DNA of 64,000 bases from Rudanella paleaurantiibacter (GCF_009184635.1 NZ_WELI01000002.1:372001-436000), one strand, 5' to 3'; positions 26,043 through 35,620 are shown, numbered from the stretch's first letter. Notes: a model not told the origin generated them from the letters alone. Made by a program: numbers and translations.

Positions 26043-26086
26043 CCGGTCCTTTTTATCATGAAATTTCTGTTCTCTCCAAATGGTCG

Positions 26087-26094
26087 TAAATTTG
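26087..26094 (+). promoter_or_regulatory. promoter -7 box of the S24 regulator gene
   Basis: TAAATTTG is an exact match to the TAnnTTTG consensus. A TTTC ends 19 nt upstream (26064-26067), close to the -33 TTTG. It lies 55 bp before the start codon of the XRE/S24 gene. Confidence 0.5.
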
Positions 26095-26149
26095 ATACTT
26101 GCTACCAGGCATTTGGGTAACCCGTTGACGCATTCACACCCGGCTATTC

Positions 26150-26872
26150 ATGGATCATCTTCCAGACAAGCATTTTGATAACCAATCGATTCAACACCGA
26201 TTACGGCAAGTATTTGACCAGTTGGGGCTGACGATCTACCAGATTGCCAAAGACACATCGGAGAATCCATCTAAGTTTTACAACATTCTGAACGGTCGGG
26301 CCAAGCCCTCGTACGACACGATTCTGAACCTGCTGGTGCAGTACCCGCAAATTCGGGCCGATTATATCTTCCGGGGCGTAGAGCCTGTTCTGGATACAAA
26401 CGGGCCTCCACCCGTTGTACGGGTGCCGGTGCCGCCCGCCGAACCCGATCAGATCGAGATTCCGTTTGTACCAACCCGATTTTACGCCAGCTTCGTCGAA
26501 TCCATCAGCGAGGGCATTCGGGAAGCCGATCTGGAAAGCTATCCGGTCAGCGTGGCTATGGCCCGCAAATACCCGCAGGCTATCGTGCTGGAAATTGAAG
26601 GCAACAGCATGAGCCCGCAGCTGGTGAGCGGGGCCCGCGTGATGGCTACGCCGGTTGCCGAAGGCGACTGGGTGTATCAGTCGGGCGGAGTGTACGCCGT
26701 GATGTACCGCGATTATCTGGTGGTAAAACGGATTCGGGAAAACAACCTGCTCACGCATCAGCAACTCACGCTTTACTCCGACCACCCCAATGGCGGCAGT
26801 GTCACCATCAGTGCCGACGACCTGCGGGGCCTCTGGAAAGTTGTACGGATTGTAGAAGCCCCGGTTGAATGA
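26150..26872 (+). CDS. XRE family regulator with S24/LexA-like peptidase domain
   Basis: A 240-residue repressor-type protein. Residues about 15-65 form an XRE helix-turn-helix (GLTIYQIAKDTSENPSKFY and LNGRAKPSYDTILNLL). After a Pro-rich linker (85-107) comes an S24 peptidase fold with Ser153 in EGNSMSP and Lys193 in YLVVKRI, the LexA-type dyad. No Ala-Gly pair is visible in the hinge, so self-cleavage in the LexA manner is uncertain. It is divergent from ilvD with 180 bp between them. Its targets are unknown. Confidence 0.86.
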   Translation: MDHLPDKHFDNQSIQHRLRQVFDQLGLTIYQIAKDTSENPSKFYNILNGRAKPSYDTILNLLVQYPQIRADYIFRGVEPVLDTNGPPPVVRVPVPPAEPDQIEIPFVPTRFYASFVESISEGIREADLESYPVSVAMARKYPQAIVLEIEGNSMSPQLVSGARVMATPVAEGDWVYQSGGVYAVMYRDYLVVKRIRENNLLTHQQLTLYSDHPNGGSVTISADDLRGLWKVVRIVEAPVE

Positions 26873-26973
26873 ATGGTTTACGGTCTACCGTTTTTAGTTA
26901 TGACCTACGTACATAAGCCCTACTGTGAGCACTATCCCTGTAAACCGTAACGCATAAACTCTATACGAACTGA

Positions 26974-27088
26974 GTGAATGAACCATGTAAAATGCATAAC
27001 GAATAATTGTATTACCTGCTGACAAACAACTATTTAATCATGCATTCTACATTGTTCTTTATACATTTAATTCAGTCTGATTACTTAT
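26974..27088. repeat. AATGTATAATGA-type palindrome, copy 2
   Basis: Similar to 14152-14265 along its whole length, including the loop TATTACCT(G/T)CTGACAA and the right edge GTCTGA(T/C)TACTTA, with scattered differences. Arms are at about 26976-27008 and 27033-27073. It ends at the histidine kinase start codon and fills most of the gap from the S24 gene. Confidence 0.75.
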
Positions 27089-28208
27089 GTCATTAAGCCC
27101 CCGAATTATTGCCTTTCTGCTGGCGGTTCTGATTTCGGGCTTGACCGTTGCATTTCTGAGCGTAGTAGACGGCGTCACCATCAACATGCTTTTTGTGGTG
27201 GCCGTATCGTCGTTTATCGTTTCGTTTTTTCTGATTCTGTACGCCGTTGAGCTGCTGGTGTATCGGGAAGTGAACAAAATGTATAAAACGATTCGGCGGC
27301 TTAAGCTTCGCGATTTCAACCTCTCCAACAAGACCATCATCAAAAACAATAACCCGTTTAAGAAGCTCAACGATGAGATCTTCGTGTACGTGGCCAAAAA
27401 GCAGAAAGAGATTGATGAACTGAAGCGGCTCGAACAGTTTCGGCGGGAGTTTCTGGCTGATGTGTCGCACGAACTGAAAACGCCCATTTTTGCCGCTCAA
27501 GGATTTATTCACACCCTGATCGATGGGGCCGTGGACGACGAGTTTGTTCGCGACAAGTTTCTGGCCAAAGCCGCCCGCAGCCTCGACGGCCTCGATGCGC
27601 TGGTGAAAGACCTTGTAGCCCTATCGCAGCTCGAAACGGGCGAAATCCGAATGCATCTCGAACGAGTCGATATTTACCAGATCACGCTCGAAATTTTTGA
27701 GCAGCTCGAAAATATAGCCGAGGCCAAAGGCATAACTCTCCGCATTAAATCGAGCCTGCAACGCTCTGACGTAATCCGGGCTGACGTGGCGCGGCTTGGC
27801 GCGGCCCGGCCGGACGCAGCCCGGACCGATTTACAGGGGCCTGTGTGGGTCATGGCCGACCCCCAACGCATTACTCAGGTGATGACCAACCTGATCGAAA
27901 ACGGTATCAAGTACGGGAATGATGCCGGTAAGGTGGTAGTGAGTTTTGCCGACGACAAAAAGCACATCTCAATTTCGGTGCGCGACGACGGGCCGGGTAT
28001 TGCTCCCGAACACCTGAGCCGAATCTTCGAACGTTTCTACCGGGTCGAAAAAAGCCGGTCGAAAGAACGCGGAGGCACTGGTTTGGGTTTAGCCATTGTG
28101 AAGCACATTCTGAATGCCCACAAATCCAAGATTACGGTCATGAGCAAACCCGATAAAGGGACCATGTTCCGGTTTAAATTAGAGAAAGCGGTTGAAACTG
28201 AACTTTGA
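27087..28208 (+). CDS. membrane sensor histidine kinase
   Basis: A 373-residue kinase with two transmembrane helices at about 7-25 and 33-55 and almost no periplasmic loop, so it probably senses within or near the membrane. A linker helix leads to the dimerisation domain with phospho-acceptor His128 in DVSHELKTP. The ATPase domain has NLIENGIKYG, DDGPGIAP and GGTGLGLAIVKH. Residues about 227-252 form an unusual Arg/Ala/Asp-rich insertion in the ATPase domain. No response regulator gene is adjacent. The RluA-type gene overlaps its end by 17 nt. Confidence 0.9.
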   Translation: MSLSPRIIAFLLAVLISGLTVAFLSVVDGVTINMLFVVAVSSFIVSFFLILYAVELLVYREVNKMYKTIRRLKLRDFNLSNKTIIKNNNPFKKLNDEIFVYVAKKQKEIDELKRLEQFRREFLADVSHELKTPIFAAQGFIHTLIDGAVDDEFVRDKFLAKAARSLDGLDALVKDLVALSQLETGEIRMHLERVDIYQITLEIFEQLENIAEAKGITLRIKSSLQRSDVIRADVARLGAARPDAARTDLQGPVWVMADPQRITQVMTNLIENGIKYGNDAGKVVVSFADDKKHISISVRDDGPGIAPEHLSRIFERFYRVEKSRSKERGGTGLGLAIVKHILNAHKSKITVMSKPDKGTMFRFKLEKAVETEL

Positions 28209-28914
28209 ATCCCTCATCGTTTTTGAAAACGATGACTACATTCTGATCAATAAACCCCCTCATGTGGCCTCGCTCGACGAACGGACGCAGGACCGGGGTG
28301 GGGTTAGTATTTTGCGTCTGGCTAAAGAGTACCATGCCGATGCACAACTGGGCCACCGGCTCGACAAGGAAACGTCGGGGGTTCTGGCCATTGCCAAAAA
28401 CCCCGAAGCGTACCGGCATCTGGCTATGCAGTTTGAGCACCGCGAAGTGGCCAAGCGGTATCATGCCGTTGTTAATGGTATCCATGATTTCGACGGCGTA
28501 TCGGTGTACCTGCCCATTGCCCCCATTAAAGATGGTACCGCCGTACGGATTGACCGGGAGAAGGGCAAAATCGCCGAAACCATTTTCAATACGCTGCGGG
28601 CGTACAGTCATCATACCCTGGTGGAGTGTATGCCGATTACCGGGCGTATGCACCAGATTCGGGTGCACCTGATGTGCCTCAAAGCCCCCATCGTTAACGA
28701 CCCAACCTACGGTGGCGACCCGATTTACCTGTCCAAAATCAAGCGGAAGTTTAATCTCAAGAAAGACACTGAAGAGCAACCCCTGATTCAGCGGGTGGCC
28801 CTGCACGCCCATTCGCTCACGTTTGATCTGCTCGACGGAGAAACCGCAACCTTTGTGGCCCCATATCCTAAAGACTTCGATACGGTGGTGAAGCAATTGG
28901 AGAAAAATGCGTAA
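28192..28914 (+). CDS. RluA family pseudouridine synthase
   Basis: Converts specific uridines in rRNA or tRNA to pseudouridine. The 240-residue product has the catalytic Asp in GHRLDKETSGVL near 44-55, plus the RYHAVVNG and GRMHQIRVHL motifs of the family. No S4 domain is present. The start is a TTG at 28192, overlapping the kinase gene by 17 nt; no ATG or GTG fits the expected N-terminus. The overlap implies translational coupling to the kinase. Confidence 0.9.
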   Translation: MKLNFESLIVFENDDYILINKPPHVASLDERTQDRGGVSILRLAKEYHADAQLGHRLDKETSGVLAIAKNPEAYRHLAMQFEHREVAKRYHAVVNGIHDFDGVSVYLPIAPIKDGTAVRIDREKGKIAETIFNTLRAYSHHTLVECMPITGRMHQIRVHLMCLKAPIVNDPTYGGDPIYLSKIKRKFNLKKDTEEQPLIQRVALHAHSLTFDLLDGETATFVAPYPKDFDTVVKQLEKNA

Positions 28915-29004
28915 TTCGGCGGCCGATTGGCTTCCGGGCGGGTGTTTACAAGCTCAGACCCTTGCTTATTGAGTACATTGTTGGTTATAGAATACCCTAC
29001 TTTT

Positions 29005-29304
29005 ATGTTCGTACACTCTGTTTACTTCTGGCTCCAGAACCCCGAAAATGAGGCTGACCGCGATGCCCTCAACGCCGGTTTGCAAACCCTCAAAACGATT
29101 GATGCCGTTTCGACGGTGTATGTTGGTCGGCCGGCCGAAACCCGCCGTCCAGTGATCGATCACAGCTACGATTTCGCCCTGACGCTTGTGTTCACCGACA
29201 AAGCCGCTCACGATGTGTATCAGGAGCACCCGACGCATTTGCAGTTTGTGGCCGATTGTAGCCACCTTTGGAGTCGGGTCCAGATTTACGACTCGGTTGA
29301 ATAA
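29005..29304 (+). CDS. Dabb family (stress-responsive A/B barrel) protein
   Basis: A 99-residue ferredoxin-like dimeric barrel protein. It starts MFVHSVYFWLQNPE and has the conserved YDFALTLVFTDKAAHDVYQ and HLQFV pieces of the family. Its role is unknown; related proteins respond to stress or act as small cyclases. The ATG at 29005 is used; an in-frame ATG 26 codons upstream gives a non-family extension. A strong terminator follows directly. Confidence 0.86.
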   Translation: MFVHSVYFWLQNPENEADRDALNAGLQTLKTIDAVSTVYVGRPAETRRPVIDHSYDFALTLVFTDKAAHDVYQEHPTHLQFVADCSHLWSRVQIYDSVE

Positions 29305-29307
29305 CCT

Positions 29308-29348
29308 AAACGCCCTATGATTGATACACATTTCATAGGGCGTTTTTT
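29308..29348 (+). terminator. rho-independent terminator
   Basis: Stem ACGCCCTATGA / TCATAGGGCGT (about 29310-29320 and 29333-29343) with an 11- to 12-nt loop and TTTTTT after it. It closes the kinase-RluA-Dabb transcript. Confidence 0.85.
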
Positions 29349-29689
29349 ATTGTCCACCTGATTGTCATCCAACATCCAGATCAGGGTAGATTTACCCCTT
29401 CCTTATTATGCGTATAGTCTCCACGGGCTACGGCTTCTGATACGCACTACCGTCGCCACTTATACATTTTAATACTTTACCTAGCAACTAACTATATAAC
29501 GTTCTAGTATTTAGCAATCAGTTTATTAATCAGGTAGTCTGCTAAGCTATTGTAGGCAAATGGTAAGCAATTGATTATCATTTCATTCCTAATCGGCTAC
29601 TTACAAATATACAGACAGCCTGGTGCGTTGTCTTTCTTCGAACAACCGTTCCATTAATTACGGCTTAAAGAATATTACTTATTCAGTAG
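29349..29689. other. non-coding region upstream of susC
   Basis: About 340 bp of AT-rich sequence with no ORF. It should hold the susC-susD promoter, but I find no exact TAnnTTTG box at a suitable distance. No sigma/anti-sigma pair lies next to it. Confidence 0.4.
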
Positions 29690-29752
29690 ATGGGCATTAG
29701 CGTGCACTTTATGGGAAAATGGCAAAAATTTATATTCTTAATACCATCTCCT

Positions 29753-32700
29753 ATGAAGTTAATGTTTACGCCAGTTAAGACCCACTGGCTTACCTCTGCC
29801 TGCCTTTTGGCATTACTGGCAGGTGAGCCTGCCTGGGCTGTTACGGGTACTCCACCCAGAAACCTTACCGAACAAGCCAGCCGCCAGGAGCGGACCGTTT
29901 CGGGACGTATCACCTCGGGAGACGACAATCAGGGGTTACCTGGTGTGAACGTAGCCGTGAAAGGAACTACACGCGGTACAACGACCGATGCCGAGGGACG
30001 CTACCGTTTGTCGATTCCCAACAATCAGGCCGTACTGGTCTTTTCATCGGTAGGCTTCATTGGTCAGGAATTAGCCGTTGGTAATCAGAGCACCATTGAC
30101 GTTAAAATGGAGGCCGATGACCGTACGCTCAACGAAGTTGTCGTTGTCGGTTATGGTACGCAGAAAAAGAGCCAATTGACGGGTGCTATTTCGTCAGTAG
30201 GCGCGAAGGAAATTCAGGAAATGCCCATCACGAACCTCGGTCAGGCCCTTCAGGGCCGGGTAGCCGGGGTCGATGTAACCCAGACTGGCTCGCGGCCGGG
30301 TGCGGCACCCACTATTCGGATTCGGGGTCGCCGGTCGTTCAGTGCCAGTAATGATCCGCTGTACGTAGTCGACGGGATTCCCCTCTCGGCCGGTTATGAG
30401 GACATGAACCCGAACGACGTGGCTTCAATGGAAGTCTTGAAAGACGCTACCGCAACAGCCATTTACGGAGCGCGGGGTGCCAACGGGGTCGTTCTGATCA
30501 CGACGAAGCGAGGTGCCCAAAAAGGGAAAACAACGGTGTCGTACGATGGTTACGCCGGTGTATCAAGACCGTTGGACAAACTTGAACTTTTTAGCGGCTC
30601 AGAATTTGCCGAGTTTGTTCGGGAATCTTACCGGGCTACAGGTGGCTACAAAGACGCGAATGGCAATCCCGTTCCGACCGGCGTTGCCGATCCAGTTGCC
30701 GATGCCAAAGTAGCGGTATTGGGTGGTGACCCCGCCGTTGCGAAAGGCATTGCCAATGGCACCAATACCGATTGGCAGGACCTGATTCTGCGCAACGGTT
30801 CCATGCAAAACCACTCTATTGGTATTCAGGGAGGCAGCGAACGCACTCAGTTCTACGTATCAGCGGGCTATTTTCAGGACAAAGGTGTATCAGCCGGCCT
30901 CGACTTTACTCGCTATTCGCTGCGGGCCAACATCGACCATCAGATCAACAAGGTGTTGAAAGTAGGGCTTTCGTCGTACTTCATGTACAGCCAACGGAAT
31001 GGCGAGGGACTTAACCCGTATCAGTTCACGATTCAGCAAAACCCGCTGGCCGTTCCGTACGACGATAATGGGAACCTCATTTTCTCGCCTACCAACGACG
31101 CCCTGCTGACTAATCCGCTGGCTGAGATTATTCCCGGTAACCAAGTTGATGAAACCAAAAAGTACCGGGTATTTAACAGCATTTTTGCGGAAGCCAACAT
31201 CATAGAAGGCCTGAAGTACCGGGTCAACTTTGGACCTGACTTCACACTGGCACGCCGGGGTGTTTTCATTGGTTCACAAACCAATGCCCGTAAACTGGGG
31301 GATGCACAAGCCTGGAACGAAAACCGCTTTGGCTTTAACTACACGCTGGAGAATATCGTGAACTACACGAAATCGTTTGGCGGTAAGCACAACCTGAATG
31401 TGACACTGCTCCACTCGATTCAGCGCGACAATTTCGAACGGTACCGCACGGATGTACAGGGGGTTCCGGCCGAAACGCAGCAGTTCTATAATTTGGGAGC
31501 CGCCAGCTCGGTGCAGGCAACGGCCAGCGAACTGGTTCAGTGGACGATTAACTCGTACATGGCGCGTGTGAACTACGATTTCAACGATAAGTACCTGCTT
31601 ACAGCCACGATTCGTAGGGACGGTTCGAGCCGGTTCGGTGAAAACACAAAATATGGTAACTTCCCCGGTATCGCTCTCGGCTGGAATATCAACAATGAGC
31701 CCTTCCTAAAATCAGTAGCCTGGATTGACCTGTTGAAATTGCGGGCAGGCTATGGTTCGGTAGGTAACCAGGCCGTGGCGCCTTACCAAACGCAGGGACT
31801 TCTGGGACGGACAGCGTATGCCTGGGGATCAACCGCGGCATTTGGTTATCGGCCAAGCACCATTGGCAACCCTGACCTCCGCTGGGAATCGTCGGCAACG
31901 GTCAACTTTGGTCTTGACTTCAGCTTATGGCGCGGTCGTCTGCAGGGCTCACTCGAACTTTACCAGACGAACACCACCGCCCTCCTGCTGGCCGACCAGC
32001 TTCCAGGTTCAACCGGTTTCAACGCTGTGACACGTAACGTAGGCGAAACCCGCAACCGGGGTATCGAACTCGGCTTCACAACGTACAACATTAACTCGCC
32101 TTCAGGCTTTAAGTGGTCGACTGATTTTCAGTTCATGAAAAATACCGAGGCTATTGTATCGCTGTACAATGGCAAAGTCGACGACGTGGGTAACGGCTGG
32201 TTTATTGGCCGTCCGCTGAGCACCGTGTTTGATTACAAGAAACTGGGGATTTGGCAGACAAGCGAAGCGGATGTAGCCAAATCATTTGCCAGCGAAGCCG
32301 GACAAATCAAAATTCAGGATACGAACGGCGATGGCCGCATCAATGCTGACGACCGGGTGATTATCGGTTCAGACGTACCGAAGTTCAGCGCGGGTATTAC
32401 TAACCGGCTCTCTTACAAAGGCTTTGACCTCTCGTTCTTCTTCTTTGGTCGATTTGGTAACTTGCTGCGGAGCGATTTCCACCGTAACCGGAACGCTCTG
32501 GCTGGCCGGTATCAGCAAATTAAGGTCGACTACTGGACACCTAACAATCCGACTAACGAATTCCCCCGTCCGAAAAGCAACCAGGAGTTTCCGGTGTACA
32601 ACTCTACCATTTCGTACTTCGACGGAACCTTCGTAAAACTCCGGAATATCAACTTTGGCTACACGTTCAGCCCGACAATTGCCCGGAAACTGAAGATGGA

Positions 32701-32863
32701 GTCGTTGCGCTTGTACGCGAGCATTCAGCAGCCGTTCATCTGGTCAGAATACCGGAACAAGTATAACGGTATCGATCCCGAAACAACCGGTTTGGCATTG
32801 AGCGAAACTGGCGTTGTTCCTGCAACCTCAGTTACGACCTTCGGTCTGAACGTCCGGTTCTAA
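29753..32863 (+). CDS. SusC/RagA family TonB-dependent outer-membrane transporter
   Basis: A 1036-residue outer-membrane transporter that imports a glycan- or peptide-derived nutrient with its SusD partner, powered by TonB-ExbBD. A signal peptide is followed by a CarboxypepD_reg-like domain (about 50-125, GLPGVNVAVKGT), the plug domain (EVVVVGYGTQKK, then IRIRGRRSF and LYVVDGIPL), and a beta-barrel ending FGLNVRF with a C-terminal Phe. The ATG at 29753 is chosen for a standard signal peptide. susD follows at 60 bp. No hydrolase nearby reveals the substrate. Confidence 0.95.
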   Translation: MKLMFTPVKTHWLTSACLLALLAGEPAWAVTGTPPRNLTEQASRQERTVSGRITSGDDNQGLPGVNVAVKGTTRGTTTDAEGRYRLSIPNNQAVLVFSSVGFIGQELAVGNQSTIDVKMEADDRTLNEVVVVGYGTQKKSQLTGAISSVGAKEIQEMPITNLGQALQGRVAGVDVTQTGSRPGAAPTIRIRGRRSFSASNDPLYVVDGIPLSAGYEDMNPNDVASMEVLKDATATAIYGARGANGVVLITTKRGAQKGKTTVSYDGYAGVSRPLDKLELFSGSEFAEFVRESYRATGGYKDANGNPVPTGVADPVADAKVAVLGGDPAVAKGIANGTNTDWQDLILRNGSMQNHSIGIQGGSERTQFYVSAGYFQDKGVSAGLDFTRYSLRANIDHQINKVLKVGLSSYFMYSQRNGEGLNPYQFTIQQNPLAVPYDDNGNLIFSPTNDALLTNPLAEIIPGNQVDETKKYRVFNSIFAEANIIEGLKYRVNFGPDFTLARRGVFIGSQTNARKLGDAQAWNENRFGFNYTLENIVNYTKSFGGKHNLNVTLLHSIQRDNFERYRTDVQGVPAETQQFYNLGAASSVQATASELVQWTINSYMARVNYDFNDKYLLTATIRRDGSSRFGENTKYGNFPGIALGWNINNEPFLKSVAWIDLLKLRAGYGSVGNQAVAPYQTQGLLGRTAYAWGSTAAFGYRPSTIGNPDLRWESSATVNFGLDFSLWRGRLQGSLELYQTNTTALLLADQLPGSTGFNAVTRNVGETRNRGIELGFTTYNINSPSGFKWSTDFQFMKNTEAIVSLYNGKVDDVGNGWFIGRPLSTVFDYKKLGIWQTSEADVAKSFASEAGQIKIQDTNGDGRINADDRVIIGSDVPKFSAGITNRLSYKGFDLSFFFFGRFGNLLRSDFHRNRNALAGRYQQIKVDYWTPNNPTNEFPRPKSNQEFPVYNSTISYFDGTFVKLRNINFGYTFSPTIARKLKMESLRLYASIQQPFIWSEYRNKYNGIDPETTGLALSETGVVPATSVTTFGLNVRF

Positions 32864-32923
32864 GAACCTTTAGCTCTAATCAGAAAACGAAGTTGAAAAG
32901 ACACGTTTTTAAGCGACTAAACA

Positions 32924-34627
32924 ATGAAAATCAAGAATATAAAGAATTCAATCCGCATTACTGGCCTGGCAACACTGCTGCTGTTTAGCCAGTCGTGTAA
33001 AGATGTGCTGGACGAGACGGTCATTTCGGGTATTGGAAATGATTATGTCAATACGGCTAAAGGTTTCCAGGATGCTGTAAAGGCGGCTTACTCGACGCTC
33101 CGCTACTACTACGGTACGCAACAGGGCCTAACCATGACCGAGTACGGCACCGATATTTATGCGACCGGAGCCGACGGCGGTTATAAAGGCTTCCACTTTT
33201 ATGATGGTCAGCTCAACCCGACTGTTGATTATCTGGGCAACACGTGGGATGAGCTGTATCGGGGGATTAACACGTGCAACGCCATTATTGAGCGTGCTGC
33301 CAACGTAAGTGGTGTACCCGACGCCGTTAAGAAGATGCGGGTGGCTGAAGCCAAGTTTCTGCGTGCCCACTACTACTACATTCTGCTAATGCAATGGGGT
33401 AGCGTCGACCTGCGCCTTACCGAAACGTTGGCTCCCACCAAAGAAACGAAGCGGGCCCCAGAGTCGGAGATTTACGCGGCTATCATCAAAGACCTGAATG
33501 AGGCTATCGTTGATCTGGAAGCAAAGGCGCAGTCGGCCGAATACGGCCGGGCAACTCGCCCTGCCGCCGAAACCTTACTGGCAAAGGTGTACCTGGCCAA
33601 AGGCTATTCGACCTCGAAAGCAGCGGATGATTTTAGCAAAGCAGCGGCTCTCTGCAAAACCGTAACGACGGCTTACGGCTTTAAACTGCTCGATGATTTT
33701 GCCAGCGTGTTCGACGAGAACAATCAGGTGAATAGCGAGATCGTTTTTGCCGTTCAGTACACGAGTGACCCGCTTTCCAACCTGACAAATGGCGTTGGTG
33801 CTGCCAACGGCGGTAACAACCTGCACCTGTTCTTTGGGATGCAGTACGACGTACAGCCCGGTATGAAGCGCGATGTATTCTACGGTCGTCCGTTTAAGCG
33901 GCTCCGCCCAACCTCGTACCTGCTGAACACGGTTTTCGCCGATCGCACCAACGATTCACGGTATAAGAAAACGTTCCGCGATACATGGCTCAGCAACAAC
34001 CCAGGTAACAACCTGAACGCAGCCTCATTCGACGATTCGAAAACCAAAGTTTCGTTTGCTGCTGGCGACACGGCTATCTTTATTCCGGGTGTTGAGTGGA
34101 CCAAGGCACAGCGGGCCGCTAAGAAGTATCAGGTTCTGGTACCCAGTGCGTATAACGAAGCGCTCTTCCCAACGCTCCAGAAATTCTTCGATACAAAGCG
34201 TCCTGATTTGACTTACGAACCTGGTAGCCGCGATTATTTCGTGTTCCGTTTGGCCGATGTGTATCTGATGTTGGCTGAGGCTTCGCTGCAATCGAATAAT
34301 ATTGCCGATGCCGTAACCGCTATCAATATGGTCCGTACGCGGGCTGCCTGGCCGGGTAAAAAAGACGCCATGACTATTGCCGCTAAAGACATGACCTTTG
34401 AATTGGTTATCGAAGAGCGTGCTCGTGAGCTGGCTGGCGAACAAACCCGCTGGATTGACCTCAAGCGTTGGGGCCTTCTGGTCGACCGGGTGAAGAAGTA
34501 TAACCCACAAGCGGCCGTTAACATCAAAGACTTCCACGTGGTACGCCCGATTCCACAAACGCAGATTGACCGGAGCACTAAAGGAACCGATGGCAAATCG
34601 GTGTTTGCCCAAAACACTGGGTACTAA
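32924..34627 (+). CDS. SusD/RagB family nutrient-binding outer-membrane lipoprotein
   Basis: Surface lipoprotein that binds substrate and caps the SusC pore. The 567-residue product has a lipoprotein signal with lipobox FSQSC (Cys about 26) and typical SusD features: helical TPR-like core with KFLRAHYYYILLMQWG, the DVYLMLAEASL repeat, and the C-terminal ELVIEERARELAGEQTRWIDLKRW block. It forms a two-gene unit with susC, closed by a terminator. Confidence 0.95.
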   Translation: MKIKNIKNSIRITGLATLLLFSQSCKDVLDETVISGIGNDYVNTAKGFQDAVKAAYSTLRYYYGTQQGLTMTEYGTDIYATGADGGYKGFHFYDGQLNPTVDYLGNTWDELYRGINTCNAIIERAANVSGVPDAVKKMRVAEAKFLRAHYYYILLMQWGSVDLRLTETLAPTKETKRAPESEIYAAIIKDLNEAIVDLEAKAQSAEYGRATRPAAETLLAKVYLAKGYSTSKAADDFSKAAALCKTVTTAYGFKLLDDFASVFDENNQVNSEIVFAVQYTSDPLSNLTNGVGAANGGNNLHLFFGMQYDVQPGMKRDVFYGRPFKRLRPTSYLLNTVFADRTNDSRYKKTFRDTWLSNNPGNNLNAASFDDSKTKVSFAAGDTAIFIPGVEWTKAQRAAKKYQVLVPSAYNEALFPTLQKFFDTKRPDLTYEPGSRDYFVFRLADVYLMLAEASLQSNNIADAVTAINMVRTRAAWPGKKDAMTIAAKDMTFELVIEERARELAGEQTRWIDLKRWGLLVDRVKKYNPQAAVNIKDFHVVRPIPQTQIDRSTKGTDGKSVFAQNTGY

Positions 34628-34651
34628 GTTCCGTTTATCTGAGTAAAGCGA

Positions 34652-34680
34652 AGAGCCGCCGGGAGTTTCCCGGCGGCTCT
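34652..34680. terminator. bidirectional terminator between susD and the glycosyltransferase gene
   Basis: Perfect 13-bp stem AGAGCCGCCGGGA / TCCCGGCGGCTCT with a 3-nt loop, between convergent genes. A TATTTTG tract follows on the plus strand. Confidence 0.8.
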
Positions 34681-34693
34681 CGTATTTTGTACC

Positions 34694-35620
34694 TTACCGC
34701 ATTTGCTGCCGATACCGAAGGCTCTCTGCCATGGGAGCTCCACGCAGTATAAACCAGGCCAAACGGCCAAACTCTCGGTTGCGGAATACTTTCCGCGCAT
34801 TCTTGAGCGTATAGAATATTCGCAAGGCCGCCCGTTCAAAGGGGCCGTGATACTTTCGGAAATAGTGAAACAACGAGATGTAAAACTCCCGGCGCACCAT
34901 CCAACTTTGTGAACCGCTTCCCCCCGCGAAATGAACAAACTGGGCAGCTGGTACAAGGGCTGATTGCCACCCCGCCCGTTTTATCCGTAAGCAGAAATCC
35001 TCTTCTTCACAATACAAAAAATGGGTAGTATCTAAACCACCCAACTGCCGTAAAACAGGCCCTCTAATAAACATGGCGCTTCCTGTCACTACAGGTACAG
35101 TAATCGGCTCTGTATAGTGTTTTTTCTTATAAGGGTAAGCATCAGGTTCTATAAGCCGCATACATGCACTCCCTAAGACATTGATACCTAAAGAGGGAAA
35201 ATACGAAAATGAGTGATCCATTGAACCATCCCCTTTGTAAGTTTGTGGTGTGCATACCCCTACCCGTGTGTTTAGCTCCAGGTAAGCGCTGAGAAGTCCA
35301 CACACATCGTTCCGAAACAACGTGTCGTTATTGAGTAAAAAATAGTACTCCGAATCTGGCCGGGCCTGTTGTACACCCAGCATATTTCCTCCAGCAAAGC
35401 CCAGATTTATACGACTGAAGACAAGCTTTACTTTATCAGTCCCTGAAATGGACAACAGTTTGTCCCGATCGGCTGGCCCTGAATTATTATCCACTACAAT
35501 GATTTCGTATGAGTCAGCCTTTGTCTCTTTCTTAATCGATTGGATACAGTCTATCGTGTAACTGGCTGAGTTATAGTTCACCAGTATAATCGACACAAAG
35601 GGGGGGCTCTTCTCTATCAT
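34694..35620 (-). CDS. family 2 glycosyltransferase
   Basis: A 308-residue GT-A fold transferase, similar to rhamnosyltransferases of polysaccharide synthesis. The N-terminal VSIILVNYNSASYT starts the nucleotide-sugar domain, VVDNNSG follows, and NNDTLF supplies the D-x-D-like metal site near 99. ARPDSEYYFLLNN and HFLYCEEEDFCLRIKRAG (acceptor/base region) support the call. No surface-polysaccharide cluster surrounds it. It lies after the nuo terminator and converges on susD. Confidence 0.88.
   Translation of the reverse strand: MIEKSPPFVSIILVNYNSASYTIDCIQSIKKETKADSYEIIVVDNNSGPADRDKLLSISGTDKVKLVFSRINLGFAGGNMLGVQQARPDSEYYFLLNNDTLFRNDVCGLLSAYLELNTRVGVCTPQTYKGDGSMDHSFSYFPSLGINVLGSACMRLIEPDAYPYKKKHYTEPITVPVVTGSAMFIRGPVLRQLGGLDTTHFLYCEEEDFCLRIKRAGWQSALVPAAQFVHFAGGSGSQSWMVRREFYISLFHYFRKYHGPFERAALRIFYTLKNARKVFRNREFGRLAWFILRGAPMAESLRYRQQMR

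Noticed and set aside
29690-29752. susC start at 29690
   Set aside because: It adds 21 residues before a complete signal peptide; the ATG at 29753 gives a standard signal sequence.
34694-35620. Glycosyltransferase as part of the nuo operon
   Set aside because: A terminator with a T-tract lies between nuoJ and this gene, and there is no functional link.
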